A DNA stretch of 64,000 nucleotides from Enterococcus diestrammenae. Lineage in GTDB: Bacteria > Bacillota > Bacilli > Lactobacillales > Enterococcaceae. Shown one piece after another: positions 19,571 to 28,458 of the stretch; position 1 is the first letter of the stretch, and the number at the start of each line of letters is the position of its first letter. The notes beneath the pieces are model-generated. The model was not told the DNA's origin, did no database searches, and was given only the letters and a program-made list of their open reading frames with translations. The DNA is taken from NCBI RefSeq assembly GCF_009933255.1, contig NZ_MAEI01000051.1, positions 18,041 to 82,040 of the forward strand. Direction: 5' to 3'. The translations under genes were made by a program, and so were the position numbers.

Positions 19571-20461
19571 ATGAAAAAACGTCATTATACTGTAACTGAT
19601 TTTGTGATTGCTGCCTTTATGATAGTAGTGGTAGTAGTGACTTTGTATCCATTTCTGAATGTCTTAGCGGTTTCCTTAAATGATGCGGTGGATACTGCTA
19701 AAGGTGGCTTGCACATTTGGCCACGAAAATTTACTTTGCAAAACTATCAAGAAATCTTTTCGGGAAATTCCCAATTAATTCGGGCGTTTATCAATTCCGT
19801 GTTGCGAACAGTAATTGGAACAGCAGCAGGCGTCTTTTGTACTTGTGTCATGGCCTATGTTTTAAGTCGAAAAGATTTTGTTTTCCGAAAACCAGTTTCC
19901 ATCTTGTTAATTTTGACGATGTATATTTCTGGAGGGATGATTCCCGGGTATATCTTGATTCGTAGTTTAGGTTTGGTAAATAACTTTGCCGTCTATATTT
20001 TGCCGATGTTATTGTCTGCTTTTAACGTGATTATTATTCGCAGTTTTATCGACAATTTACCTGATGCGCTAGAAGAATCTGCTAAAATCGATGGCGCCAA
20101 TGATTTTGTCATCTTCTTCAAGATTATTATGCCTTTATGTATTCCAGCAATTGCCACGGTAGCATTGTTTATCGCAGTGGGTCAATGGAACTCATGGTTT
20201 GACACTTACTTGTATGCAAGAAGCAATGCGAATATGACCACCTTGCAATATGAATTGATGAAAATTTTGGATAATGCTTCTCAAAATTCATCCGCTGGTA
20301 ATTCAGTCGCATTGGATCAATTGCAAAATCAAACAAAGACTACGCCAGAATCCATCAAAATGGCGATTACGATTATTGCAACAGTACCAATTTTAGTCGT
20401 GTATCCTTTCTTACAAAAATATTTTGTTTCGGGATTAACGTTAGGGGCAGTGAAGAGTTAG
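19571..20461 (+). CDS. ABC sugar importer permease (LplC/YtcP type)
   Basis: A 296-residue partner permease with six helices and the EAA loop LEESAKIDGANDFVIFFKIIMPL. A GGGGGAG ribosome binding site precedes the ATG by about 6 nt. It forms the heterodimeric channel with the gene just upstream (13-bp gap). The C-terminal end YFVSGLTLGAVKS is characteristic of this subfamily. Confidence 0.92.
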   Translation: MKKRHYTVTDFVIAAFMIVVVVVTLYPFLNVLAVSLNDAVDTAKGGLHIWPRKFTLQNYQEIFSGNSQLIRAFINSVLRTVIGTAAGVFCTCVMAYVLSRKDFVFRKPVSILLILTMYISGGMIPGYILIRSLGLVNNFAVYILPMLLSAFNVIIIRSFIDNLPDALEESAKIDGANDFVIFFKIIMPLCIPAIATVALFIAVGQWNSWFDTYLYARSNANMTTLQYELMKILDNASQNSSAGNSVALDQLQNQTKTTPESIKMAITIIATVPILVVYPFLQKYFVSGLTLGAVKS

Positions 20462-20537
20462 TATTAACAAATGGTTTCAAAACTGGTGGTTAGACCACTA
20501 GTATTTCTATCAATAGTACAACAGGAGGATGAAAAGA

Positions 20538-22199
20538 ATGAAGAAAAAGTCTGTAATGATGGCCGGGTTGCTGATGGCGACAATGGTGCTAGGTACAGCC
20601 TGCGGGTCAGGAAATGAAAGCTCCGATAGTAGTGGTGAAAAATCAGATGAAGTGACTACTTTAAGTTTCTTTAGTGCGGATTTAACAGAAGATGATCCTT
20701 TTGACAATCCAGTAGCTAAAGAAATTACCAAACGGACTGGTGTGAAACTGGAAATCAGTCACCCGGTTGGCGGTGACGAACAAGCTGTTCCATTAATGAT
20801 TGCCAGTGGGGATTATCCTGACATGATCTTTGCCAAAGGGGATATCGGCAAAATGATCGATGCGGAAGCTTTGGAGCCTTTGGATGACATGATTGAAGAA
20901 AAAGGAGACAATATCAAAAAACTTTATGGGGACCAATTGGTTCGTTTGAAAAATAGTAATGAAGATCCGCAAATTTATCATTTAGGAACTGCTGGGGTAA
21001 AAACCAAAGCTTTAGCAACTTCAGGAACATTCTCTTTGCAATTGGATGTCTTAAAAGAATTAGGCTACCTAGAAATCAATACTTTAGATGAATTTGAACA
21101 AGCTTTGAAAGATTACATGGAAAAATACCCAGAAATCGATGGGAAGAAAACGGTGGGGATGAGCTTATTAGGTTCTGACTGGCGTTGGTTAATTACTGTT
21201 GGGAATCCAGCTGGTTTTGCGGCAGGATATCAAGATGATGGCCAGTGGGTAGTTGATGATAAAACTGGTGAAGCAGTTTATAAATTCCAAGATGAAAAAA
21301 TTAAAGAATACTTCAAATGGTTGAATAAAATGTATGATGAAGGGTTAATTGATCCTGAATCTTTTACACAAAAATATGACACTTATATTTCTAAACTCTC
21401 TGCCGGTAATGTCTTAGCAGTAGCTGACCAAGATTGGGATATTTCTTCCGCTGTAGCTGCATTGAAAGCCGACGGTAAAAACTGGCGGACTTATGCCCCA
21501 TTGCCTGTTACCTTGTCTAATCAAGAGAAGAGCATGTCAACTAAAGACTATGGTTTCACTGGAACAACCGGGATTTCTATTTCAGCTACTTCTGAACATA
21601 AAGAAAAAGCTTTTGAATTTCTTGACTGGATGGCCTCTGAAGAAGCGCAAATCTTATGTAACTGGGGAATTGAAGGGGAAAATTACGAAATCAAAGATGG
21701 TAAACGAGTTGCTACTGACTTAGAAGAAGCTTCAACTGATTCTAAATACTCATCTCGTACCGGTGTGGGGGCCTATGTTTGGCCATTCCCTCAATGGGGT
21801 AACGGTGCCGAAGATTCTACAGGACAACCAATTGTGCGGACCGCCACTGTTGATTTAACTCGGGAAAATTACACTGATGAAGAAAAAGAAGTTTTGAAAA
21901 ACTATGATGCTGACTTGTGGACTGATCTCTTCCCAGATCCAGAAGAATTAGGTCAAGCACCTCATGGCCGAGCATATGAAATTTCAATCCCAGCTTCTAG
22001 TGATTTGTCTGTTATTCAACAACGGGCAGATGATTATACTACGCAAGCGATTACTGACATTATTATCTCAAGTCCAGATGATTTTGAGTCAAAATGGTCT
22101 GCTATGCAAGATAAATTAGAAGACTTAAACATTGAAAGTGCCAATAAAGAAATGACTGAATTAGTTCAAGGTCGTTTAGAATTATGGGGCGAGAAATAA
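20538..22199 (+). CDS. ABC importer solute-binding lipoprotein (LplA/YtcQ type)
   Basis: A 553-residue extracellular solute-binding protein, at the long end of family 1, as usual for LplA-type proteins. The signal peptide ends in the lipobox LGTAC (Cys22). The start at 20538 is preferred because the AGGAGG site touches the upstream ATG at 20529 with no spacing. Aromatic residues are frequent in the body (for example GSDWRWL, TGVGAYVWPFPQWGNG) and may stack on sugar rings. It captures the oligosaccharide outside the cell and hands it to the two permeases. Confidence 0.92.
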   Translation: MKKKSVMMAGLLMATMVLGTACGSGNESSDSSGEKSDEVTTLSFFSADLTEDDPFDNPVAKEITKRTGVKLEISHPVGGDEQAVPLMIASGDYPDMIFAKGDIGKMIDAEALEPLDDMIEEKGDNIKKLYGDQLVRLKNSNEDPQIYHLGTAGVKTKALATSGTFSLQLDVLKELGYLEINTLDEFEQALKDYMEKYPEIDGKKTVGMSLLGSDWRWLITVGNPAGFAAGYQDDGQWVVDDKTGEAVYKFQDEKIKEYFKWLNKMYDEGLIDPESFTQKYDTYISKLSAGNVLAVADQDWDISSAVAALKADGKNWRTYAPLPVTLSNQEKSMSTKDYGFTGTTGISISATSEHKEKAFEFLDWMASEEAQILCNWGIEGENYEIKDGKRVATDLEEASTDSKYSSRTGVGAYVWPFPQWGNGAEDSTGQPIVRTATVDLTRENYTDEEKEVLKNYDADLWTDLFPDPEELGQAPHGRAYEISIPASSDLSVIQQRADDYTTQAITDIIISSPDDFESKWSAMQDKLEDLNIESANKEMTELVQGRLELWGEK

Positions 22200-22217
22200 C
22201 AGGAAGCTTGCAAAATA

Positions 22218-22256
22218 AACTGGAGGAGAGCCTTTTTGACTCCTCCAGTTTTTCTT
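22218..22256 (+). terminator. Terminator after the importer operon
   Basis: A perfect 11-bp stem (22218-22228 with 22240-22250) is followed by TTTCTT. It lies between the solute-binding protein and the ROK gene. It may be partial, keeping importer mRNA above kinase and xylosidase mRNA, because I see no separate strong promoter for the ROK gene. Confidence 0.75.
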
Positions 22257-22277
22257 CCAAAGATAGGAGATAATACC

Positions 22278-23174
22278 ATGTACTTATGTTTTGATGTGGG
22301 GGGAACCTTTGTAAAATATGGGGTCTTTGATGAACAAGGCCAGCTACAATTAGAGTCCAAAAGACCCACCGCTCTTAATAGTAAAGCAGATTTTCTAGCA
22401 GATTTAGTCGCTATCTACCATCGGTTAGCCCAACAATATTCTTTAACAGGGATTGGGATTAGTTTCCCCGGTTTTATTGATAGTCAAAAAGGTCAAGCCC
22501 TTTTAGCCGGGGCTATCGATATTCTTCATGGGGAAAATATTGTGGCTTTATTGGGAGAGGCTATTGGTCAACCAGACTTGCCAATTGCTTTGGGAAATGA
22601 TGCCAACTGTGCGGCTATCGCTGAACAGTATGCTGGGTCAGCCCAGAAAATAACCGACTTTTGTTTAATTACATTAGGTACCGGGATTGGCGGAGCTTTA
22701 GTCCAAAATGGAGAAATTTACGAAGGTAGTCATTTTCGCGCCGGGGAGTTTGGCATGATGGTATGTGACTTTACTCAAGAAGGCTACAAAACATTACATG
22801 AATTAGCTTCCACCAGTGCCTTGGTGACTCGCTATCGTCAGGCAATGGGCTGGTCAGCGGAGAAAAAAATTTCCGGAGAAGAAATTATGGCAGATACCTC
22901 CGAAGTCGCAAAGGAAGTAAAAAAAACTTGGAGTGATTATGTAGCCGTAACTATTTTTAATATGGTGGCTCAATTTGACCCTGCCTTAGTATTACTGGGA
23001 GGAGGGATTAGTCAAAATCCAGCTCTGCTACCGCTAGTAAAGGATGCGTTAGCCAGAAATCCCTATTGGAAAGATTTTCAAACTGAGATTGATACCTGCC
23101 ATTTTTATAATCAAAGTGGTCTTATTGGTGCTTATTATTTAATTTCTAAATTGGAAAGGAAACAACTACAATGA
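22278..23174 (+). CDS. ROK-family sugar kinase lacking the zinc motif
   Basis: A 298-residue ROK protein with no DNA-binding domain, so it is a kinase rather than a NagC/XylR-type repressor. The phosphate loop is DVGGTFVKYG near the N-terminus. GNDANCAAIAEQ holds the catalytic Asp, and LGTGIGGALVQNG the second ATP motif. The usual CxCGxxGCxE zinc cluster after EFG is absent; the sequence there reads GEFGMMVCDFTQEGYKTLHE. The start is set at 22278 by AGGAG 8 nt upstream. It overlaps the GH31 gene by ATGA. It would phosphorylate glucose or another released hexose; the substrate is not fixed. Confidence 0.85.
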   Translation: MYLCFDVGGTFVKYGVFDEQGQLQLESKRPTALNSKADFLADLVAIYHRLAQQYSLTGIGISFPGFIDSQKGQALLAGAIDILHGENIVALLGEAIGQPDLPIALGNDANCAAIAEQYAGSAQKITDFCLITLGTGIGGALVQNGEIYEGSHFRAGEFGMMVCDFTQEGYKTLHELASTSALVTRYRQAMGWSAEKKISGEEIMADTSEVAKEVKKTWSDYVAVTIFNMVAQFDPALVLLGGGISQNPALLPLVKDALARNPYWKDFQTEIDTCHFYNQSGLIGAYYLISKLERKQLQ

Positions 23175-25462
23175 AATTTTTAGATGGAGGCTGGTTAGTC
23201 CGGGAAGGCTATTCAGTGAAATATGGGGTACATGTTTATGATGCCCAAACAAAAGATGATCAATTGAAATTATTCTTGCCTTATAGCTATATTGCCAATA
23301 AAGGAGCAACCCTAGATGGAGGTTTGATGACCATCGAAGTCACGACACCTGCCACAGATGTCATTGGGGTTAAGATGTACAACTTTAAAGGGCTGCAGAA
23401 AAAAACACCATCAATTCCTTTACATCCGCAAGCAGTCGTGCCCGAAATTGGTGAAACAGCAGATAATTTCACATTTTCTTCGGGAGATTTGCAATTGACT
23501 ATTACTAAAGGGGAAAGTCTAACAATGTCCTTTAATTATAAAGGGAAAATGTTGACTTCTAGCACTCCTCGTTCCAAAGCTTATGTGACTGATCCTGAAG
23601 GTAAAGCACATTTAAGTGAACAGCTGACAATTGATGTGGGTGAATATATCTATGGCCTGGGGGAACGCTTCTCCAATTTTGTAAAAAACGGCCAATCAGT
23701 AGATATCTGGAATGAAGATGGTGGGACGGGTACGGTCCAAGCTTATAAGAATATTCCGTTTTATCTTTCAAATAAAAACTATGGTGTTTTGGTGAATTCT
23801 ACGGATCGTTCTAGCTTTGAAGTGGGCTCTGAAAAAGTTGCTCGGGTCCAATTTAGTGTACCCGGGGAAGAAATGGAATATTTTATCTTTGCTGGGGATA
23901 GTTTAAAAGATGTTTTAGGAAAATATACTGACTTTACTGGAAAACCCGCTTTGCCACCTGCTTGGTCCTTTGGTTTATGGTTATCCACTTCATTTTTAAC
24001 GAACTATGATGAAGAAACCGTTAATTCCTTTGTGGATGGGATGATTGAACGAGATATTCCTTTAGAGGTCTTCCATTTTGATTGTTTATGGATGAAAGAA
24101 TATGAATGGTGTAATTTCCAATGGGATGAACGCACCTTCCCAGAGCCAGAAAAAATGTTGCGGCGCTTAAAAGAAAAAGGTCTAAAAATTTGTGTCTGGA
24201 TTAATCCTTACATTGGCCAAAAATCACCACTTTTTGATGTTTGTATGGAAAAAGGCTATTTCTTAAAGAGAGCCAACGGAGACGTTTGGCAATGGGATAA
24301 ATGGCAAGCTGGTATGGGGGTAGTTGACTTTACCAATCCAGAAGCAGCCGCTTGGTACCAAGAGCAATTAAAAGGCTTACTGGAGATGGGAGTAGATTGC
24401 TTTAAGACCGACTTTGGAGAACGCATCCCGACTGATGTGGTTTACTATGATGGCAGTGATGCTGAAAAAATGCACAATTACTATGCTTATCTTTACAATA
24501 AAACTGTTTATGATTTATTAGTGGTAGAACGAGGAGCCGATGAAGCGGTTCTCTTCGCTCGTAGTGCTTTTGTTGGCTCACAACAATTTCCAGTTCACTG
24601 GGGGGGAGACTCCACTTCTGATTACCCATCAATGGCTGAATCTTTACGAGCAGGACTTTCCTTTGGCTTAGGCGGTTTTGGTTATTGGAGTCATGATATT
24701 TCCGGCTTTGAAGCGGGTGCCTCACCGGACTTATACAAGCGTTGGACCCAATTTGGCTTATTGTCTTCCCATAGCCGTTATCATGGTAGTTGGGAATATA
24801 AGGTGCCATGGATTTATGGAGAGGAAGCAGTAGAGGTATCTCGAGCCTTTACGAAATTAAAATTGTCCTTGATGCCGTATCTCCAAAGTCAATCTGTGAA
24901 AACAGCGACCAGTGGTGTTCCGATGATGCGGGCGATGATTTTAGATTTTGCTAATGATCCAGCTGTCAATACGTTAGATCGTCAATATATGTTAGGAGAT
25001 AATTTATTAGTCGCCCCAATCTTTAATGAAGCGGGCATCGGTGAATTTTACTTGCCAACTGTTAAAGGAGCATGGATTGATTACCTTAGTGGGAAGGCGT
25101 ATACCGGTGGTCGCTGGTATCAAGAAGACTACGATTACTTCCACTTGCCATTATTGGTAAAACCAAACAGTATCTTAGTGACTGGGGCGGATGATCACCA
25201 TGCGGTTTACGAATATCAAAAGGATGCGACAATTCATATCTTTGAACCGACGACAGGAGAAACGTTATCCGAAGTAATTTACGATAAAAAGGGCAATGAA
25301 ATAGCTACTGTTAGCGTGAAAGCTGAAGTTGAAAAATTAATTGTTGAAACGACAGGTTTTGTTGGCGGAAAAATTCAATGTCACATAGCGCAAGTAGATG
25401 GGAATGTTAGAATCTTTGAAACTGATTTAAGTGATAACGTGGAGATTTCTTTAGCTAATTAA
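23171..25462 (+). CDS. GH31 alpha-xylosidase (YicI type)
   Basis: A 763-residue family 31 enzyme of YicI length. Nucleophile Asp414 lies in FKTDFGERIP and acid/base Asp480 in HWGGDSTSDYPSM. Cys305 in HFDCLW and Lys412 two residues before the nucleophile match the YicI positions (Cys307, Lys414) linked to xylose rather than glucose in the -1 site; the neighbouring Phe308 is Leu here. It has a beta-sandwich N-domain, the (beta/alpha)8 barrel from about 255 to 600 and C-terminal beta domains. With no signal peptide it is cytoplasmic. It removes non-reducing-end alpha-1,6-xylose, the hallmark step of xyloglucan-oligosaccharide or isoprimeverose breakdown. Confidence 0.92.
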   Translation: MKFLDGGWLVREGYSVKYGVHVYDAQTKDDQLKLFLPYSYIANKGATLDGGLMTIEVTTPATDVIGVKMYNFKGLQKKTPSIPLHPQAVVPEIGETADNFTFSSGDLQLTITKGESLTMSFNYKGKMLTSSTPRSKAYVTDPEGKAHLSEQLTIDVGEYIYGLGERFSNFVKNGQSVDIWNEDGGTGTVQAYKNIPFYLSNKNYGVLVNSTDRSSFEVGSEKVARVQFSVPGEEMEYFIFAGDSLKDVLGKYTDFTGKPALPPAWSFGLWLSTSFLTNYDEETVNSFVDGMIERDIPLEVFHFDCLWMKEYEWCNFQWDERTFPEPEKMLRRLKEKGLKICVWINPYIGQKSPLFDVCMEKGYFLKRANGDVWQWDKWQAGMGVVDFTNPEAAAWYQEQLKGLLEMGVDCFKTDFGERIPTDVVYYDGSDAEKMHNYYAYLYNKTVYDLLVVERGADEAVLFARSAFVGSQQFPVHWGGDSTSDYPSMAESLRAGLSFGLGGFGYWSHDISGFEAGASPDLYKRWTQFGLLSSHSRYHGSWEYKVPWIYGEEAVEVSRAFTKLKLSLMPYLQSQSVKTATSGVPMMRAMILDFANDPAVNTLDRQYMLGDNLLVAPIFNEAGIGEFYLPTVKGAWIDYLSGKAYTGGRWYQEDYDYFHLPLLVKPNSILVTGADDHHAVYEYQKDATIHIFEPTTGETLSEVIYDKKGNEIATVSVKAEVEKLIVETTGFVGGKIQCHIAQVDGNVRIFETDLSDNVEISLAN

Positions 25463-25477
25463 ATATTAATGGTTTGT

Positions 25478-25530
25478 GCCAATTTCCAAAAGTTAGACAA
25501 TAAATCTATTTTTGGGAATTGGCTTTTTAT
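25478..25530 (+). terminator. Terminator closing the glycan locus
   Basis: A 14-bp stem (25478-25491 with 25510-25523, one G-U) is followed by TTTTTAT, 16 nt after the alpha-xylosidase stop. Confidence 0.85.
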
Positions 25531-25610
25531 ATCTTGAAAAAAATTTTTTGAACGAAATAAGAAAACTCTATACAGTTCTATAAAAAATCAGCTTGGTGGG
25601 GGGATGCCAA

Positions 25611-26069
25611 ATGTCACTGATGATCGGTATGCAATTGTTGGTTTATTTATTGGTTTGTGGTGGAGTGGCGACTTGGGTGACGAAACGACCCAAAGTGCAG
25701 TTACTGGTTTGTCTGCTGCTACTCCTTATGTGGAATGAGTTACTCGCCTTTCTCTGGCAGCTGTTTGCCGATACAAATATGGATCTACGCTTTTTGATTC
25801 TCAGTACTGAATTTTTTTTCATTCCAAGTTTTGCGCTTGTCAGTGAACTCTGGGGTGTAATTGATGGCTTAAAAACAAAACGGTGGGAATTATTGGGATT
25901 TTCGGTAGCGTTTATTGGTGGCTATCTTCTCTTGAGTCCCGATGCTAACTTGGAAGGTACTTGGTCACTGCGCTATTTGCTAGTAAAAGGAGGACTACTA
26001 CTTGGAGTGGGCCTACGCTATTGGTGGCGTGAGCAAGAAAGAGCAAAAATCGCTGCGGATAATTGTTGA
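25611..26069 (+). CDS. Small multi-pass membrane protein of unknown function
   Basis: A 152-residue hydrophobic protein with four or five likely transmembrane segments (about 5-20, 28-50, 58-80, 88-108, 118-138) and a charged tail ending in WWREQERAKIAADNC. The ATG at 25611 is chosen over a TTG at 25593 because GGTGGGGGGA precedes it by about 8 nt. I do not recognise the family. It stands alone between two terminators, unconnected to the sugar locus upstream. A second small frame overlaps its end. Confidence 0.6.
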   Translation: MSLMIGMQLLVYLLVCGGVATWVTKRPKVQLLVCLLLLLMWNELLAFLWQLFADTNMDLRFLILSTEFFFIPSFALVSELWGVIDGLKTKRWELLGFSVAFIGGYLLLSPDANLEGTWSLRYLLVKGGLLLGVGLRYWWREQERAKIAADNC

Positions 26070-26151
26070 AGACAAGACCAGCCTCATCGCTCAAGCACAA
26101 TTACAAGAACTTGTGTTGCGGTTAGATTTGCAGAAAATGCATCAGGACTGA
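26002..26151 (+). CDS. Possible 49-residue small protein overlapping the preceding gene
   Basis: A TTG codon at 26002 is preceded by AAAGGAGG at 8-nt spacing and opens a 49-residue frame, +1 relative to the membrane-protein gene, running past its stop. The product is hydrophilic, with a helical, Leu/Gln-rich second half (QAQLQELVLRLDLQKMHQD) that could form an amphipathic helix. Overlap of 68 bases would allow translational coupling. An alternative is that it is the remnant of a longer C-terminus lost by frameshift. No known family is recognised. Confidence 0.35.
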   Translation: MEWAYAIGGVSKKEQKSLRIIVEDKTSLIAQAQLQELVLRLDLQKMHQD

Positions 26152-26182
26152 GATAGGAGAGCAATTTGGTCATTGGCTTGCC

Positions 26183-26217
26183 AAACTAGGTTAGCTATTG
26201 ACGCAGCCTAGTTTTGT
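26183..26217 (+). terminator. Candidate terminator before trhO
   Basis: An 8-bp stem, AAACTAGG (26183-26190) with CCTAGTTT (26207-26214), ends in TTTTG. The T-run is short. Confidence 0.5.
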
Positions 26218-26305
26218 ACACAAATCTACAAGCAGATACCTCGAAAGTTAGTGAAACGCCGCTTATACTGAAAGTTCAAAGACTTCAGTAAAGGATGAGT
26301 ATCTC

Positions 26306-27247
26306 ATGGATTATCAAGTATTGCTTTATTATCATTACACGCCGATTGCTGATCCCCAGGCGTTTGCCCAAGAGCACTTGGCAGTTTGTCGCTCTTTAAA
26401 TTTATTGGGCCGTATTTTGGTGGCGACAGAAGGCATCAACGGGACCGTTTCTGGTCGTAAAGAAGACACGGAAGCTTATATGGTCATGATGCAAGCCGAT
26501 GACCGGTTTCAAGGTATCGTCTTTAAAATAGATGCCGCCACGACCCATGCTTTCAAAAAGCTTTTTGTGCGACCACGAAAAGAGTTGGTGGCTTTAAATT
26601 TGGCTGAAGACGTTGATCCGCGAGTAACCACTGGTGAATATTTGACGCCGGCTGCATTTCGCGAACGGTTATTTGACGAGGATACTGTGATTTTGGATGC
26701 TCGTAACGACTACGAGTATGATTTGGGCCATTTTCGAGGAGCTGTGCGGCCAGATATTCGTCATTTCCGTGAACTACCGGAGTGGATAGCGAAAAATAAA
26801 GAGTTGTTTGCTGACAAAAAAATCGTGACCTATTGTACAGGAGGCATTCGCTGTGAGAAATTTAGCGGGTGGTTGCTGAAAGAAGGGTTTCAAGATGTCG
26901 CACAACTTGAAGGAGGCATCGCGACTTATGGGAAGGCCCCCGAAACCCGAGGGGAGTTTTGGGAAGGGGCGATGTATGTCTTTGATGAGCGCATCGCTGT
27001 GGAAATCAATCAGGTGAATAAATCCATCATCGGTCAAGATTGGTTTGACCAGACACCTTGTGAGCGTTATGTCAATTGTGGGAATCCTGCCTGCAATCGG
27101 CAAATGCTGGCCTCCGCCGCCAATCAAGAAAAGTATTTAGGTGGTTGTTCGCCGGCTTGTCGAAAAGCAGCAAACAATCGCTATATCAAAGAACGGCAGT
27201 GGTCTGCCAGTGAAGTGGCTGCGCGTCTGGCGAAGATTGGTGAGTAA
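26306..27247 (+). CDS. trhO: tRNA uridine(34) hydroxylase, rhodanese-like (TrhO)
   Basis: A 313-residue protein of the YceA/TrhO family, which makes 5-hydroxyuridine at wobble position 34 of tRNAs using oxygen. The N-terminal acylphosphatase-like domain contains [11 protein letters not shown] (40-50). The rhodanese domain carries the active Cys177 in [14 protein letters not shown] cysteine-rich C-terminus ([15 protein letters not shown] and GGCSPACR) is typical of the long Firmicute form. A -10-like TATACT (26264-26269) lies about 40 bp upstream and AAGGATGAG precedes the ATG. It is probably monocistronic housekeeping. Confidence 0.92.
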   Translation: MDYQVLLYYHYTPIADPQAFAQEHLAVCRSLNLLGRILVATEGINGTVSGRKEDTEAYMVMMQADDRFQGIVFKIDAATTHAFKKLFVRPRKELVALNLAEDVDPRVTTGEYLTPAAFRERLFDEDTVILDARNDYEYDLGHFRGAVRPDIRHFRELPEWIAKNKELFADKKIVTYCTGGIRCEKFSGWLLKEGFQDVAQLEGGIATYGKAPETRGEFWEGAMYVFDERIAVEINQVNKSIIGQDWFDQTPCERYVNCGNPACNRQMLASAANQEKYLGGCSPACRKAANNRYIKERQWSASEVAARLAKIGE

Positions 27248-27322
27248 ATTGTTGGCTGTTAAAAAGGTGCTCCTCGTAGTTGCTGAAAGACTGGTTTTTA
27301 GACAGAATGGGGATTTTGTTTA

Positions 27323-27351
27323 TTAACAAATTTCGTCATTGTCATTATAAT
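27323..27351 (+). promoter_or_regulatory. Promoter of the YPKTG surface protein gene
   Basis: A -35 TTAACA (27323-27328) and a consensus -10 TATAAT (27346-27351) are separated by exactly 17 bp, 24 bp ahead of the start codon. Confidence 0.65.
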
Positions 27352-27374
27352 GGTGGCGAGAGGACTGAATAGAT

Positions 27375-28322
27375 ATGAAAAAAAGTGTCATCAGCGTAAG
27401 TTTTATAGCGATGCTTACTATGGGAATAGCTGCTTTTCCAATCAGCAGTGAAGCGACCAGCACAAACGAGACAACTCAGATGAGTGACTCCTCAGCAGCA
27501 CTTGGTACTGAAACGGCTACTAGTGCAAATGAGGAAATCAATGGGGCGTCAATCGGTAAGGCTGGCGAGTTTTTAGATGAGCTAAAGGACGCTCATGACC
27601 AATGTGTTGCCAGACAAGACCAAATCCTTCAAGATTTGAAGGATGCGCGGGAACGTCGAGAAAAACGGCTTGAAGATTTGCACAATGATTTTGAACAATT
27701 ACAGGATCAATTGGACCAAAACCATAGCGATTTCCAAGACCATGTCACCGAAGCGCAGGATCGCTTAGAGGCCGATCATGCGGCAATTGAAGATGCTTGG
27801 GATCAAGGGGTTACTCAGTTGGATCAAGCCCGTGATAAGGTGGCTCAAAAAAGCGATGAAGTCAAAAAATTAGGCGAGGCGCTTCAAGCAGATGGCGACA
27901 AGCTAGCCTCAGACTTGTCTTCCCTGAAAGAAGAAGGCCAGCAAGTAAAAGAACAGCTTACAGCAGGTACTACTTCAAACAATGGGGATGATGTGACGAT
28001 TGATGACCAAGCCATGGGCACCGAGGAAGATTCCAGCGGGACGACCAGTGGCGCCATCGATCGGACTGGCGACTTGGAAGGGGCAGTGAGTCGGATTAAA
28101 GGAATTTTAGATTCCGCTGGCTCAGATCTTTCCCCAACCGCCGAAGCTACGCCAGTGAAAGTCGTAAATACGGCAAGCCCGGCTCAAAAACAAGACAGTG
28201 GCACCCAGACTTTGGCACAATACCCAAAAACAGGGGAACAACGGCAGCCGTTACTGACCCTGTTAGGCGTCGGGATTGCCGGAATTGCTGGCGGTTTTTG
28301 GCTTTTCCGTCACCGCCAGTAG
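27375..28322 (+). CDS. Sortase-anchored coiled-coil surface protein with YPKTG motif
   Basis: A 315-residue secreted protein. The signal peptide spans about 1-28 (MKKSVISVSFIAMLTMGIAAF). A Ser/Thr/Glu-rich stretch follows, then a long acidic coiled coil (about 62-200) rich in D, E, Q, L and K with a heptad-like pattern. A flexible acidic Gly/Ser/Thr segment leads to the cell-wall sorting signal: YPKTG at 283-287, a hydrophobic helix (LLTLLGVGIAGIAGGFWLF) and the basic tail RHRQ. The canonical Leu of LPXTG is Tyr here. It has no recognisable adhesin or enzyme domain. It could be a spacer-like wall protein or a helical binding protein; its function is unknown. Confidence 0.8.
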   Translation: MKKSVISVSFIAMLTMGIAAFPISSEATSTNETTQMSDSSAALGTETATSANEEINGASIGKAGEFLDELKDAHDQCVARQDQILQDLKDARERREKRLEDLHNDFEQLQDQLDQNHSDFQDHVTEAQDRLEADHAAIEDAWDQGVTQLDQARDKVAQKSDEVKKLGEALQADGDKLASDLSSLKEEGQQVKEQLTAGTTSNNGDDVTIDDQAMGTEEDSSGTTSGAIDRTGDLEGAVSRIKGILDSAGSDLSPTAEATPVKVVNTASPAQKQDSGTQTLAQYPKTGEQRQPLLTLLGVGIAGIAGGFWLFRHRQ

Positions 28323-28363
28323 TCCTTTCCAACCACAGTCTCATTATTTCCCGATAAAAAATA

Positions 28364-28450
28364 ACCGAAGTCGTTTAGCAAATAATTGCCAGCCTGCTAG
28401 TGGTATCAACCATGAGGAGCTTGGGCAATCGCTAAAGGCTTCGGTCTTTT
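28364..28450. terminator. Bidirectional terminator between convergent genes
   Basis: A long imperfect stem joins 28364-28390 (ACCGAAG, TTTAGC and ATTGCC blocks) to 28424-28445. CTTTT follows on the plus strand and TATTTTTTA on the minus strand. It serves both the surface-protein gene and the convergent hydrolase gene. Confidence 0.7.
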
Positions 28451-28458
28451 ACTGTTTT

